Shown here piece after piece: positions 46,062-58,607 of a stretch of DNA of 64,000 nucleotides (positions are counted from its first letter, which is position 1; the number at the start of each line of letters is the position of its first letter). A program made the position numbers and the translations under genes. Below the pieces are notes generated by a model. It worked only from the letters and a program-made list of their open reading frames with translations. It was not told where the DNA came from and searched no databases. This DNA is from Aquanectria penicillioides (Eukaryota > Ascomycota > Sordariomycetes > Hypocreales > Nectriaceae), in NCBI GenBank assembly GCA_003415625.1, contig PYIU01000011.1:323001-387000 (forward strand), given 5' to 3'.

Positions 46062-46936
46062 TTGTCACCAAGCTAATGCGTCAGCTCCTCCTTGGCAATC
46101 CCTTGGGATAATCGCATTGGTGTTGAAAGCGGCCCCGCGGAGGCCGAAAGCTTGGCGAAGCGGCGGAGCAGAAACATGCTCAAACAACATTATTTTGCGC
46201 AGATTGGCTCTCGTATTGACATACTGTAGGCTGACTTCAATTTTCTGCAATGGAGTATCTTTTTAAACATTTCATAAATTTCGTTTCGTTGCGGCAAATT
46301 AAACCGCTACCTGATTATTTCCAGTGTCTCGAAATGCCCCACTTCTAGTGTAGTTACCCTATACGTTACTACTCTCCATATGCCAACATTATTGTATAGG
46401 TCAATATTCTAAGTGCATGGATACAATTGGGACAAGAACATTTTCGGCTACATGAAATCTGAGTTAAAGTGTAATTGGAATCTTGTCGTATGAGAGGTTC
46501 ATGTGTTGGTTGGTTCTAGCAGAAAATCCTTGAATATTTTTCTGGCAAAGAACCATGATTCCACATGCGCCGGCCCAATAAGTTGTCAACACTCCGCGTT
46601 GTGGACCCAACGTCGCGAGTCAATTTGCAACACTCCAGTTTGTGAATACTGAGCTTAATGCTTGATATCGTTGTCTTGCCCAAGGTTGTTTCCCATTCAC
46701 CTCTCGGCTGCGCCGTTCATGCATTAAAAGTGATATCGATTAATTCTAGCTTCCAGGAGAAAAGAAGTGTGTTCTACAACATCCCGATGGCCTTGCGATA
46801 AGATTTCCCTTAGACGAGCCAATCAAAGCACATGTCTGATAACAGCATCCTTCATGACCATGTCCCAAGTTGTTGAGAGATGATTATTGATGACAGTCAT
46901 GGCATGGAATTCTTACAGCCAACTACGTGTTTCTTC
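46062..46936. other. Intergenic region
   Basis: AT-rich, without a frame of interest. It holds the promoter of the secreted protein and the 3' flank of the amidohydrolase. Confidence 0.45.
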
Positions 46937-48108
46937 TTAACCAAACAACTTCTTTGCGTTGCCTTGCCCAACTGCATCGGCCTTTACTGAGTCATTGTCG
47001 AACACTCCGAGGATACTTGAGTCGAAGGCGGTAACCAGCTTTGCGGCTGACGCCCACGGGGTAAAGGGTGTATCGCTTCCCCACATGATTCTAGAGTAAT
47101 CAACCCAGCGGAGCAGCGAAGGAATGGCCGAGGTGATTGGCCATGGCCCCGCAAGGTCAAAGTAGAAGTTCTTGGCTAGAGTAGCCTTCATGGACGCCTC
47201 TGTCAAGTTAAGATCGGGATAGAGAGTACTGTATCCAACTATCCGATCTAGAGTAGGGAGGAGGCCACCACCAGCGTGGGGGATGATCCACTTGAGTTTT
47301 GAGAACCGGGTTGGCACCTCAGAGTAGAACAAATCAGCGAAAGTGCGCGCTGTGTCAAAGGGGAAGTCAAGCGTTGGGGCAGCAAACTGGCGGGTTGCCA
47401 CCGGTCTGTTGAGCGCTTGCCATTGCTTCTGAGTGATGACAGGAGCCGCGGAGTTGATGTTGAACCTCAACTCGTTAAACTCCGTGCATGGTGTGGTGGG
47501 GTGCTCAAAGATTGTCACGTTGAGTTCATTGAGGGCCGAGTAGATAGGGTCGAGGTCTGGGTCGCCCAAGTACATGCCGTAGAAGTTGGACATGAGGACG
47601 ACGCCATCAGGCTTTGGGTCCAGCTTCGTGAAGCAGTACTTGATCTCCGCCAGCGATGCCTTGATATCGGGAAGCGGGAGAGAGGCGAAGAAACCAAACT
47701 TGTCGGGGTATTGAGATTTGACCTGTGACGCATAGACATTGACCTTGCGAGCCAAAGCAGTTGCATTCTTGGTGGCCTTGATGGAGGGCACCGTCAAATA
47801 GACTCCAGGGCTTGAGATGGACAAGTATGACTTGTCTATGTTTTGAGCCTCCATCCACGCAAGGTGAGTCTCGGGGGTCCAAGTCTAGACGCAGATGTTA
47901 GGCATAGGACGATTTGGTATGGCCATTTTGAGAGACTTACAGGGATGGCCGGCATGCCATCAGGACCTGGCGTGTGTCCAGCATCCTTCAATGCTTGGGC
48001 ATAAAAGTCAGGAACATAATGCGCATGGACATCGATCTTGACCGTTGCCAACACGCCAGTCAAGGCATGCGCCGCGACGCAGCAGCCTGCAAGAAAGGAA
48101 GACTTCAT
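46937..48108 (-). CDS. Amidohydrolase 2, 6-methylsalicylate-decarboxylase-like, with signal peptide
   Basis: Exons 48108-47941 and 47884-46937 (56-nt intron with CCTAAC branch) join to 371 residues. After a signal-peptide-like start (SSFLAGCCVAAHALTGVLA) comes the metal site HAH (His28, His30), then EHPTTPC, WIIPHAGGGLLPTLDRI and MWGSDTPFTPW, with a metal-binding His and the catalytic Asp. This is the decarboxylase branch of the amidohydrolase superfamily (ACMSD, gamma-resorcylate and 6-methylsalicylate decarboxylases such as patulin PatG). These use Zn2+ (or Mn2+) and remove CO2 from aromatic acids; the amino-terminal signal suggests export or a vesicle location. No polyketide synthase is visible nearby, so the substrate is open. 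No lesion. Confidence 0.88.
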
Positions 48109-50945
48109 ACTTGGTACTGGTACGGGTCCGTGCTAACTTGTGGGAGCAAAAGCAAGGTGACGTCAAAGGTGGCAGAACGAAATTCAACGTCTCAGGAGGG
48201 TTCCTTTGCATTTATGAGGCCGCCACAATTGCATGACGAATCTCGAGCGCCATTTGTCATCGGCACTGGTGGCTAGGAAGCAAATTGAATGCTGGGCAGT
48301 CCAGGGTGATGCGTTGAACCGTCGCCATTTTCGGAAGCCTCCAATTTCCAATTTCGACTTGGATGGAAGACGGAGGGGAGAGAGGGTGCATTATCTGCAA
48401 GGGGATGGTCCCAAACCCATGCCCTTGGGCCCATTCACCCGTGGACGGTGCAATAAGCGACCGATTTATTTCTGCAGCAGCTTTACCGTGCGAGTGGATG
48501 ACAAGGAGGGGAACAAGGCACCGGAACCGAGACATTTAATGGCACGATGGGGCCTCCGACCTACCCCTTGGTTGATATCAGTGTGGCGGCCAACTGGTGG
48601 TTTTGCTCTCCTGGGGTTTCTCAGCACGATGCTAGACTCAACTCTCACCTCCCCTCCTCTATTCATCCCTTTTGTATCCATAACTTGCTTATTTCCCGTT
48701 TCTTCTAGAAACCTCTCAGTTGACCGTTGACCATCTCATGCCCACCTTCCATAACCAACTTGTTACTCCGCACAACTGATCCCACCAACGTAGCGCTCGG
48801 ATCATATCACCCGCAGACTCTGGTGACATCGCGACAGCCGGAACCACCCAGCGGGTCGCCCGGGGAAGGATCCGTTGGCCGTTGAGCTACTGCAAGCTCC
48901 GCCTGACGGAGGGTTACCGCAGAACTGAGACCAGGATGTTAGCGGCTTCAACCCATGGCTAGTGGGCGAACCAGTGGTGCGGCCCGGTTACAGGTACCCG
49001 GGAATAAACCCTTCAGCCATCATCGCCACCGGTAGGGATGTCCGTCACAAGCCTTGAATGCCACCTATGCCGACCTGTGCTTTTGCCCTGGGCCAGGAAC
49101 TAGCGCTGTTGACTTGAGTCGAGGAAACGACGCGATGCCCGTTTTTGCTTTTGCCAGCCATGGACCTGAGCGACGCTCGTATGTGGGCAAACGAAAATGT
49201 GCCAGACGGAACAAGGATACTGCTTTGGCGATCCTTTTAGTGCTTATGGCCCGTGAGGATGATGCTTGCTTCATCTCGGGCACTGATGATTCTTATCGGA
49301 CGGAGTCTCCGCACTCCGCCAACTGTCCCCCTGGTGAAGCCTGGGGGCTTGCTTCTCAGCATGGGCGTGGTCTATCATGTAGTCGGTTGAACTTGAAAAG
49401 GCCTATCTGGCAGCATTTGACGACGAGCGAAGAGTTTTTGAAGCACCCATGGTCGCAATCCAGGATCAAAACCACCAAGGCCAACCAGACTATTTAGGTG
49501 CAAACAGCCCAGCATTTAGTTGCTTGCTTTTTCGTCATTCGATAGTAGGACTGATGCTCTCGCCATTGCCTAGTCGGACCATACGGAGCACAGCACGCTC
49601 GATAATGGATGGACCTTACGAAAAAGACCACGTAGACTTTTTTCTTTCTTTTCTCTTCTTTTGGTTTTCAACTCATGGCGCGAAACAGACGATGCAAACC
49701 TTGTTGCGGGAAACAAATTGTCGCACGTGGTTGATTGGAAAAGCGAGCAACCACAAAGCGACAAGAAGAAAGCAGTAAAAGGAATGAAGAGAGGAAAAAA
49801 GAAACAGAAGAATCTTCATCGGGGTTGAGTGTGGCCAGTCTAGGCAGCTGGCGTAAGGACCTGGCGAGAAATCTTCCATTTTCTTCGAAGGAGCCACCAA
49901 GTGTGGTGCGTGATTTCAAGGATGAGGCTCCAACATGCATGAAATAATACAGTGGCACACATATTTTTATAACATATCGTTTTGGAGTCAGGAGCACTGG
50001 TACCAAACAGTACATCCCACGTATGGCATGAAAAAGAATTTGTAGGTTCTTCCAAGTATGCTTCGTTACCCGTACGGTGCCCATTTAATCCCGCCCGGCC
50101 GATGGTGGACTGTCGATGAACAGAGGCAACACAAGAAGCACCTAACCTCACTGTATTGCACTGGAGAGTAACCCCTGCTCTCTCACCTTTCTTTTTCTGT
50201 TAGGTGTTCCGAGCAACAAGCAACCTCACAATGTGGCTGTCCAAAACCCGGGCGAGGCGCCGACCTATGTTAACCGACCCTGCCTCTTCTCCGGGATGAA
50301 TTCCAAGTCTCACTCAACCACATGCTCGACGCGGCAGAATAGGGGTCCCTGGCCCCCAGACCCCGAGTACCGGAACCTAAGCCTTTGAACGAACGGGAGA
50401 AGAGACAATAAAGCTCTTGCTCGAGCGACTTTCCCCCTGTTCTAGGCTGTCGGCCGCTGTCATCGTCTCGGAGCCTTCGGCAGAGCAGCAAGACGGCTGA
50501 AGCCTCCCTCCCCAGAGTGCCTGTCGATCATTTCTGAATCCCATCTTCGGCCCATAGCTGGCGCATTAACACCATTAGTGGCCCTTTCAGGAAGGCTAAA
50601 GTCTCGAAAGGGGCCGCTGGAGTGAAAACTGCTTGTGTATTTTTTCGCATTTGGGCACTTGGCTTGTCATCCCACGCTTCGACCCATCCATCCAAACACA
50701 CAAAATCCCTGCACCTGCTCGAACGCTCTTCTGGCCCTACAGATATAAGATCAAAACCTCATCCAGTAAATGATCGACTCCTCTTTTTTCTTCGGCCCCA
50801 CCTCTCTTCTCCCGAGTCCCGTCGTGGATCTACCTGAGGATAAAAGCTCGGACTTCAAACACATCAATAAGCCTGCCCGGCTCCTTCAACTGTTGGGTTT
50901 CTCTTGTACTTGTTGGTTGGCTGCTGAAGCTGCCTCGATGTCGTG
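48109..50945. other. Long gene-free stretch
   Basis: About 2.8 kb with only unsupported overlapping frames (for example 48233-48730 and 49054-49497 plus, 49668-50084 minus). It contains polypyrimidine tracts (around 49620-49680) and holds the promoters of two divergent genes. No RNA gene or repeat is seen. Confidence 0.45.
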
Positions 50946-52261
50946 ATGTACGTTACCGACATCTACGTCTCTGAGAAGAACTATGCCTTGGTCGGGGTAG
51001 GGTTCACATTTACCGTTCTTGCCATCGTCTTCGTGATTCTACGGATTATTACTCGACTATGGCTGGTTAGGAGCATGGGGTTTGATGATGGATTCATCAT
51101 CATCTCTACAGTATGGAAACATCTGCCGATTTGACTTTCCTGGATTTTGATCGCTGACATACTCATAGTTTGGTACCTTGGGGTTTTTGATTGCAGTCAT
51201 GCAGCGTAAGTTCTTGAACATGACAGGTCGAGCTGTCTAATCTAACGATGCCCTAGAGGTTCGCTTTGGACTGGGAGATGCCCCCGACCCGAAGATTCTT
51301 TCTCCATTCATCCAAGCGACAGTTGCAAGCGTCATCTCGTACACGATCTGCCATCTGGCCGTCAAACTCTCCATCTCCATCCAGTGCCTCCGCATTTTCA
51401 TTACTCCAGCTGCCAGGGGTCTTTTTATTGGCCTCATCATCTTTCTCTCCATCTACGGCCCGATGTGTCTGATTCTCACCATCATTACCTGTTGGCCGGT
51501 TGCAAAATACTGGGATGACTCCATTCCCGGAAAATGTCTGGATAACAGAGCTATGCGATATGCCTTTGCCGGAATCAACATTGTCAACGACATTGTGCTC
51601 TTGGTCGCGCCTATGCCTTTTCTCAAAAACCTCCAAATCGCAAGAAGAGCAAAGTTTGTATTGATGGGAGTGTTTGCAGCCGGTGGCGTGTAGGTATCTC
51701 GCTGTCAAGCGTCCAAAACGCAGTGGTGCTAATATGCTCGATAGTGCTTGCATTATTGCCATCATCAGACTGTACTCTCTTTGGGCTTATAGTTCTGTTC
51801 CCGTGCCACAACGTCCAGGTAGGTTCTATCCGCGTCGGAAGAGCGATGAATGCTAATTCGTTGTAGTCAAGGGAATCGATATCGCCATTTGGTCTGGCCT
51901 CGAGTGCAACATCGCCATCATGTGTGCTTGTGTACCGTCCCTTAAGCCGCTAGTCTCGAAAGTCTTCCCCAGCCTGGTGACCTCCTTGGCCCACTCGTCA
52001 AAGCATCCTAGCGGCGGTGGCCGTTATACCCACGGCAGCTCGCACAACTACGACAACATTACGCACAACACACACGAAACCGGCGAATCTGCTATCGATA
52101 TCAACAAGGGTGGAATTAAGGTGCAGCAGTCTTTTGAGATGAAGAACACCAATGCCAGTGACGACAACGACAGCGAAAAGAACCTTGTCACGGGGTCTAC
52201 GGCGAACTATCACTCAAATATTTATGCTCCCAAGGGAAACTTCCCAGTCGCCGGAAGATGA
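50946..52261 (+). CDS. Fungal rhodopsin-domain integral membrane protein 2
   Basis: Five exons, 50946-51110, 51169-51205, 51257-51689, 51745-51818 and 51867-52261, join in frame to 367 residues. Helix 1 is YALVGVGFTFTVLAIVFVIL, followed by MGFDDGFIIIST, a conserved DD motif of this family. Then LGFLIAVMQQVRFGLG, SVISYTICHLAVKLSI, LTIITCWPVAKYWD, INIVNDIVLLVAPMPFL and IWSGLECNIAIMCACVPSLKPL, the last being the hallmark before helix 7. The C-terminal tail (about 100 residues) is polar with His/Asn/Thr-rich stretches and no domain. It belongs to the same broad family as the gene at 41802-43271 but is clearly diverged from it. Its role is probably surface sensing or unknown. The second exon is only 37 nt. 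No lesion. Confidence 0.85.
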
Positions 52262-52982
52262 TATAATGATGTAGCAGTGTAGCTTTAAAAGGGGTGACGA
52301 TAACATTTACAAAACATTGATTGTTGCCCTTCTCATGATCTCCATGTGCTGTCAAGTATTGAGCATGTAATCCTCAAATCCTCTTTCAGGGTCATGACAT
52401 GTTAAAAGTGATGAAGAAGATGACGCAACATTCAAGCATCAGATGAACAAAATGATAAGGAGTATTGACCATGCGTTTTGGACCGTGCGGCCCCATGCGG
52501 GGCTTTTTGCCACAATGCCTGTCCCCTTGTCCCTTAACTAAAACATTTAAAGCGTTCATTTAACATGTAATTTCACTCTAGCTAGTAAGAACGTGTTGTG
52601 TTGTCTTGGTGTGCAGTCCCACTTTCACTGCAACCAGTTAGTGTCGTCAGCATTGGAACCGTCATCTGACAAGAAGTTCACTGCAGTATTAGTTTCACAT
52701 TGCCAATGTGAAGCGGAAGCCAGAATGAACCGATTGCGTACAAGACGTCAGGTAGACTGTTACAATCTTCAACCTCCATCAATGGAGCATGGTCGCCTCT
52801 TCAATCAGCTCCCTTTATTCTGGCACTACGCCAACATGAGACCTCAAATCATCAACCTTTCCCTACCCCCAAGGGGTCTAGAGCTAACATCTATTCCTTC
52901 CCGTTTGTTACAGTCACCTAGTCAACCCAAATGTCAGCCAAATAAAGTATCAAGCCAACGAGTAATTCTGCGTCACCAACAT
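52262..52982. other. Intergenic region between convergent genes
   Basis: It holds the 3' flanks of both genes. The plus-strand frame 52593-53006 is a chance frame that overlaps the end of the secreted protein. Confidence 0.45.
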
Positions 52983-53300
52983 TTAGGACAGAGGGATTCC
53001 ACCTGAGGTTGCGCAATATTGCCTGAATGGCTCAGCCCTGTCGCTAAACACCTGCGGGATCTGTTCGCAAGTGAGAGTGCCAAACCCGGTGATGAAACGG
53101 GTGGTCAAGATCTGCTGGGCAACATCACAACCAAGGCCTAACACACAGCAAGCTGTAATTTCTTGGGCGCAGGTTTCATCGACGGTGCCGGTCACGCCAA
53201 GCCCCTGCCGGCGATGCTTTGCGTGGGCAGCGGCATGAGGAGCCTGGGTGGCTGTAGCAATAGCGAGAAGGTTTGAAACGATGAGAATAGAGAACTTCAT
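52983..53300 (-). CDS. Small secreted cysteine-rich protein
   Basis: Single exon, 105 residues from the ATG at 53300 (a further ATG six codons upstream is less likely). A signal peptide (MKFSILIVSNLLAIATAT) is followed by His/Ala-rich pro-sequence and a dibasic site, KHRR, that a Kex2-like protease could cut. The mature part has six cysteines (ETCAQEITACCVLGLGC, then one in TLTCEQ and one in FRQYC). The pattern does not match the eight-Cys hydrophobin order. It could be an effector-like or surface-active protein, but no family is recognised with certainty. Small secreted proteins of this sort are common in plant-, insect- and mycoparasitic fungi. Confidence 0.7.
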   Translation of the reverse strand: MKFSILIVSNLLAIATATQAPHAAAHAKHRRQGLGVTGTVDETCAQEITACCVLGLGCDVAQQILTTRFITGFGTLTCEQIPQVFSDRAEPFRQYCATSGGIPLS

Positions 53301-55307
53301 TGTGTCTATCTTTTGCAAGTGGTTCTTTTTAAATGGATTGCAAGTATGGTTGTCAAGCCTGTCGAGATTGTCAAGGTAGTTGAGTGATGCAACTTGGAAG
53401 CGAAACTAAAGCTCATTTTATACTTCGTAATCTATTTGAAGTTATGAACTACACCTTTGTACCTGGAAACTCTGTGTGAACGCTTTGGTTCAGTGCTCAT
53501 CCTTCTGTTTGGCCTCAATCACACCTGGGGGCTTCTGATGTAAGCAGCGGGTAAGAATCCGACACACCACCGCCGCCAGTCAAAGGGCGTCTACCACAAC
53601 AAACAAGCGTTGTCTCGTCTAGAAATTATCGCGTCTTATTTATATAATGCTCCAAAAGTAGAAGTATTGAATAGCTATAATTATATAGAGTCGGCTAGAC
53701 GATTATGTCTAGTCATGTTCATACTCAAAGCTGAACTGGTGCCTCCCGACTAGACTTCAGCTGGTATGGTAGATTTAGCGCTGAGACAAAGCTCGCTCCA
53801 ATAAAAATGGTCATGGACTTTCTGAGTCTCACGTAAGGACTAGAATTTAGCAGTGACATTTTCGCTACAGGCGACATTATGTAAGAGTTGGGCTGGTAAT
53901 GTCTTGAAATTTCTGGCGTCGCGCCCTACTCTCAGTCAGCTTCTGTAGAACCTTTGCGACAATGATCTGAATCGTGATGCACTAGCCCCCAAAGCCACTG
54001 CTAGCTAATTTATGCTGGAAGGGCTTGGTTTCTATTATGGCAACGATAGTCCGACATTGTCCCTAAGTCGAGTCGAATTTGAAGATAATACTCGCAGTAT
54101 GCCAGATCTTTCGCTCCTACTCGTGCTTCTAGGCAATCTAAAATGTGCTAGCAGTTCTGATGTCTGAGGACTGCCAGGATAGGGAAAGCTGGCTCGATGC
54201 AGTAACTGAATCAGGGAGATAGATAATCATGAGTGTTAAGAAATATGGAGTAGAAATGTCTTTGGGCTGGGTCCACAGGAGACTTCAACACGCCGATGAT
54301 TGACAGTTCATCCTTGGTGAAAGTGTGGTTGGATTTATGTCTAGACCCCAAGGTCATTTTTATTCACGAATTGGAATATTGACGGAGCTTATGGTCTTGA
54401 TCTACACGGAAAGCACCTAGACATCACGCCAAAGGTCCCTTGCGTGCATATCGCTACTATTTTCTAAAAATGCTTTATTATCCCTTAAAGCGGCAGTCTT
54501 TCCAAGTTTTGTCCCCCAACGGCTCGAGGAATTATCAATCGAGTTACTGACAACAACAAACTAGAATAATTCACAGAAATGTCAGCTCCACTGCCTCTGA
54601 TTGATGATGTTCTAGCTTGGATCCAAGCCTACTTTGATGGTAAGGTGTCGGTGACTCGGTGTGCGTTCCGTTATACCCGAGATACTCTTACGGACTACGG
54701 CAATTCGGCATCAGCCTTCCGTCAGGTCGCCATCCGTGAAACCGAGGGGTATTGAGAAAAGGCCTCTCAACGACGTAGTTGGAGCTTATCGTTAGTTGGG
54801 ATGCCGTTGATTCGCCCAATCGATACAAGTAACCCTGGTCTCACGTCAACACGTGTTCATGTGTTCCACTGCGTCTGCGTTCTGTTCCACCATTGCTTAC
54901 TTTCAAGCATTCAGTAGGTTCCAAGCCACGGAAGGCGTAAAACAGTTCAGGCCTGTCTCTAATTCGTAGTCCAAGTTGTCCACGTACAGCTAGTTGGCAT
55001 AGGCTTGAGCCTAAGCTTACGGAGCAGACAATGGTGCGAACTCATCTCGTCATTTATACACGTTATTACGAAGCGCATATTCTGTGGCCTACGATGGATG
55101 CTTATCAATTTCCATGACAGATTGGGTCATGGCTATATTTCGGTTCATACAATCAATACGTTGAAGCTGGCGTGTGGACCTGACATGGATGCAACAGTTC
55201 CAATGCATCAAAGCATCCCACCTAATCGAAGTTGCTTCTACCACATATCACCTGCGCCAAGCTTTTAACCACAATGGATGATGATAGATGAACTCCGAGG
55301 GTGATTT
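53301..55307. other. Gene-poor AT-rich stretch with a palindrome
   Basis: A perfect inverted repeat CTAGAC-GATTAT-GTCTAG lies at 53695-53712 inside an AT-rich block (53618-53740) that looks like an old, mutated repeat. Apart from the small frame at 54579, nothing coding is seen. Confidence 0.4.
54579..54755 (+). CDS. Possible 58-aa small protein
   Basis: ATG at 54579 (context AGAAATGTCAGC) to TGA at 54753-54755. The product is acidic then basic (LPLIDDVLAWIQAYFDGK, RCAFRYTRDTLTDYG) with no domain I know. It contains a GT that could be a donor (GGTAAGG), so it might be the first exon of a longer or decayed gene. It stands alone in a gene-poor stretch. Confidence 0.25.
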   Translation: MSAPLPLIDDVLAWIQAYFDGKVSVTRCAFRYTRDTLTDYGNSASAFRQVAIRETEGY

Positions 55308-56390
55308 TTAAAGCAGAGCTAAGAATACTAGTCTGACTAATTTGCTTCGTTTCGATTTATGGTCATACTCAAAGCCACTCAAGTTTCCCCAGCAGAATGT
55401 GGTGCCACTGAAAACTGCACTGAGTCCACTAAATACAATAAGAGCTCCGTATTCTGTCCCATAGTCACCGTAGAGACTTCTGGTCCACGGCTTTCCGTCC
55501 AGTAGTGCGTGACTAAGTGGACCTGACATCACGCTTCCAATGCCTCTGCGAAGAGACAAAACGCCAAACACCATTCTCGCGTCAAAGGTTGCATGGATGT
55601 CTCAAGAGAGAGTGGATTTCTTTGATTCGTACCTCAATATCATTTGTTTTGTGATTCCTGGCCAAGTCGAGGGGAAAGATCCGGCAAAGCCGTAAATTGC
55701 GCAAAACAAGAACGTATCGGCATCATTGTTGAGAATCCCCAGAGTAAAAATGTCCCAAAGGATGATCCGATAGCCGAAATCAAGAAGCACATGGTGGTAT
55801 GAAGGCGGTCAGCTGATACTTCCATTCCGGCGCAGCCAATCATGGATGTGGGGTTGACCAGGACAAGAGTGAAGGCGGATAGAAAATGGCTTGTTCTGAT
55901 AGCACGAGCATAGGTCAGTGGATAGATGTTCGGGAGGAAAAGTCCGAGCGCCTGGAAAATATTCGATGCTTGATATAATAGAAATGTCCGGTCGAATGTG
56001 AATCGAAGTGAGAATGCCTGGCTTACTGTTGCGGCCGGAATGGGGATGCGAGGTTTGATAGAGTAGATGAACGGTGCCAGGAGGATCACCAGCGCAACCG
56101 CCCAGATATGAAGATCTACGCGAAACCCTCAGTGCTCTAGAATGTACTCAAACATTAACGGCAGTATAGGTCCTGCGAGACCTATGCTCGAGAGCATGAT
56201 GCCAAACACAGACCCTTCGCGTTTCATGAACAATGCGTCAAAGTATAGAAGACAAAGACAATGTATGAGAGTGCTGCCAATGGCCAAGAAGATCCCTTGT
56301 GATATTATCAGATGCACTACAGTCTCTGAGTATGAGATGATTGTAAGGTTTCTTGTTAAAGTCCCCGTCTAGACTTGACAGATCTGGAGA
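55308..56390 (-). pseudogene. Truncated MFS transporter (monocarboxylate-type) relic
   Basis: The middle and C-terminal parts of a fungal MFS transporter of the monocarboxylate-transporter-like type are readable in order: ISQGIFLAIGSTLIHC, FGIMLSSIGLAGPILPLMF, AVTLTYAR-like helix segments, DRLHTTMCFLISAIGSSFG, FCAIYGFAGSFPSTWPG and MVFGVLSLRRGIGSVMSGPL. The N-terminal helices are absent: upstream of about 56390 there is no open frame for them. A one-base frame change lies near 55735-55745 between the WGF helix and FCAIYGF, and another break with a degraded splice site follows near 55620. It cannot give a working transporter. Confidence 0.75.
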
Positions 56391-58607
56391 TTTAGGAGGC
56401 GCCATTGTTGCGTGCAGACTATACGTTGATTTTTGAGGTCAAGGTACAGTCGTAGTAGCTGCAAAAGCTTCTGGAGTAGGTGAGACCTTGTTTATCGGGA
56501 AACAGACTTTGAGCCTGCAAGTCGGATAGTTCTTGACTTGTCAGACACAAAACATTGAGGGGGCCAACTCATAGTCTATATGGTTGACTCTCAGTGGCGA
56601 GAAGAGTAGCTTGGACATGTGAATTATGACCACCAACTGTTATTATGACGACAAACTCTTCACAGTGATCCATGCGAACCAAGTTAACCCCTTCACAAGG
56701 CATGCAGATTGAATCTCTCAGCGCCAAAAGAGCACAAGGATCCGTGATGAGTAATGCGGATAATTGTACTTCCCAACACCTCCCGTGAAATGTGTGAGAG
56801 GTGATACTGGCATCAAGAATGTGACTGAATCTCCAGAGATTACTTGTCTGGGAGGGAAACAGGCGAGAGTCTATGAAAGAAACATCTAGCCTGCCATTCG
56901 GCCAAATTCACTTTCGGATTTGATGTCATTTTTTTTGTCAGATCGCCTAAGCTGCATAAACTTGTAGATGTATCCCACAATTCAGATATCCTGCTATGTC
57001 CGGATATCTAGATGTGGAGTCATCGGCCCTTATCCATGGCTATATTTGACATACAGCCAAACTAGTTCAAATGGGATACCAGTCTTCCTACCGGCATATC
57101 TTGGGTCGTCACTGTTTGTGCTTAGCTGATGTCTGCCATAATTAATCCTTTCTGATATCGCGATTCAAGATCTAACCGAAATTCTCCGCTTCTCCGTTTC
57201 TCAGCTCTTCCATGGTATTTTTATTCGACCTTTTGCAAATGTTTCATCCAATGTAATATTATGCCTTTTACGCGTGGATCACCGGACAGGTCTGGCCTTT
57301 ACTTCATTCTCGTCGTTGTATGGCAAGTTCAAACTGTCTATGCGCGGCCTATAGATTATGTCGTTGTTGGAACAGAATACTGGATATAAACGCTGTTGGT
57401 TGTAACTGTCCGATAACCGTGTTAAGATGTAAATGTGAAACTCGGAAACAATGGGAAATGCTCGGACGGTAGGGCCAAGAAGTCGATTAGAATGCCATCT
57501 TCTCATACCACAGATGACAGCTTTGCCACTCTGGGTCGTCATCTGCTAGCCGCTAGTGCTGGCACCGTTGCACGTGTGGACGCGGGGAGAAACATGGCTT
57601 TGTTGCCCTACCATGGAACATCTCGAGATGACGCCAAGCGCGGTAGCCAGAGTCACAACAATCGATTTCGGCCCAGGATTCGCGAGATTTAGTCCTGAAA
57701 CAATACGGCAAGAGGTTGCTGGTGAACGGGGAATCGGCTGAAGATAAACAACGCACGCTTCGCCTGCCCCAGCGGCTCGCACGTGTGGATGGCCAACGCC
57801 CCGTCAATGAGAAGCGACTACGCGGCCCTTGGAGGAACGGATCGAAGAGCAACGGCAAGTTGCGGAGAGAACTTGGAGCGGGGACTCGCTGGTCCCCAAA
57901 AACGCAAAAACGCGGAGCGGAGCGCGTCAATCAGAGACACAACTAGGGTCGAGAATCACAATGTCTTGTGGATGACCACAAAATTTTGCAATTTTGCCAA
58001 TCCCCTTTATTTATGGAGAATATCGCGGCGAGGAAATAGTTCGGAATTGGAGCAAGGAGTTTGCCTGGGAAAAGATCTGGCCCCGTTTCTCTTGGTCGTG
58101 GAAATAATCCAGGTTATCTCCAGCGCCCAAGCAAGGAACGCAGTTAGTTGGCGTCGCCACCACTCCGCAGTTGCGGACTTGCAGCGGAGTTTGGCCTTCA
58201 GCACCCACCCCGCTGAGATCGCGCCCGTACACTTAGATTCAATGTCCGGTATCACCGCTGGAAAAGGAAATTCTGTCACCGGAGAGCGGACGTCGAGCCC
58301 ACACTTTTCTTGTCGCGGCGAGCGCCTCTCCACCAGCCGGGACGGGCAAAGAAGTCTGGCCGACGCTCCGCTGCCATATTCCTCCGTGCCCGTCTATCAC
58401 GCGATGGCCATTCAAATTTATATTTAAGGGAATTGTAAACAGGTCATGGAAATGGGGAAAAAATGATAATATCAGGCCAGTCTGGAGTCATCGGTTATAC
58501 ATACAGCAATCAATTCTCCAGCGATCAATTTTTCAACAATTAAATCCTCAGGAAGAAATTCTCCATCAACCAATAATCAACTTTATATCCACTATTTACA
58601 TATCACC
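56391..58607. other. Gene-free stretch and promoter region
   Basis: The plus-strand frames 57435-57692 and 57783-58427 are GC-rich chance frames without domain. A TATATTTAAG-type element near 58418-58428 and pyrimidine-rich leader sequence precede the reductase ATG at 58608. Confidence 0.4.

Noticed and set aside
48233..48730. Plus-strand frame of 165 codons
   Set aside because: No domain, no signal peptide, no splice support; it lies in the divergent promoter area of the amidohydrolase.
52983..53300. Hydrophobin
   Set aside because: Six cysteines are seen, not the eight-Cys C-CC-C-C-CC-C order.
57783..58427. Plus-strand frame of 214 codons upstream of the AYR1-like gene
   Set aside because: GC-rich, no domain or signal, and overlapped by minus-strand frames of equal length. 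It is best read as promoter and leader sequence.
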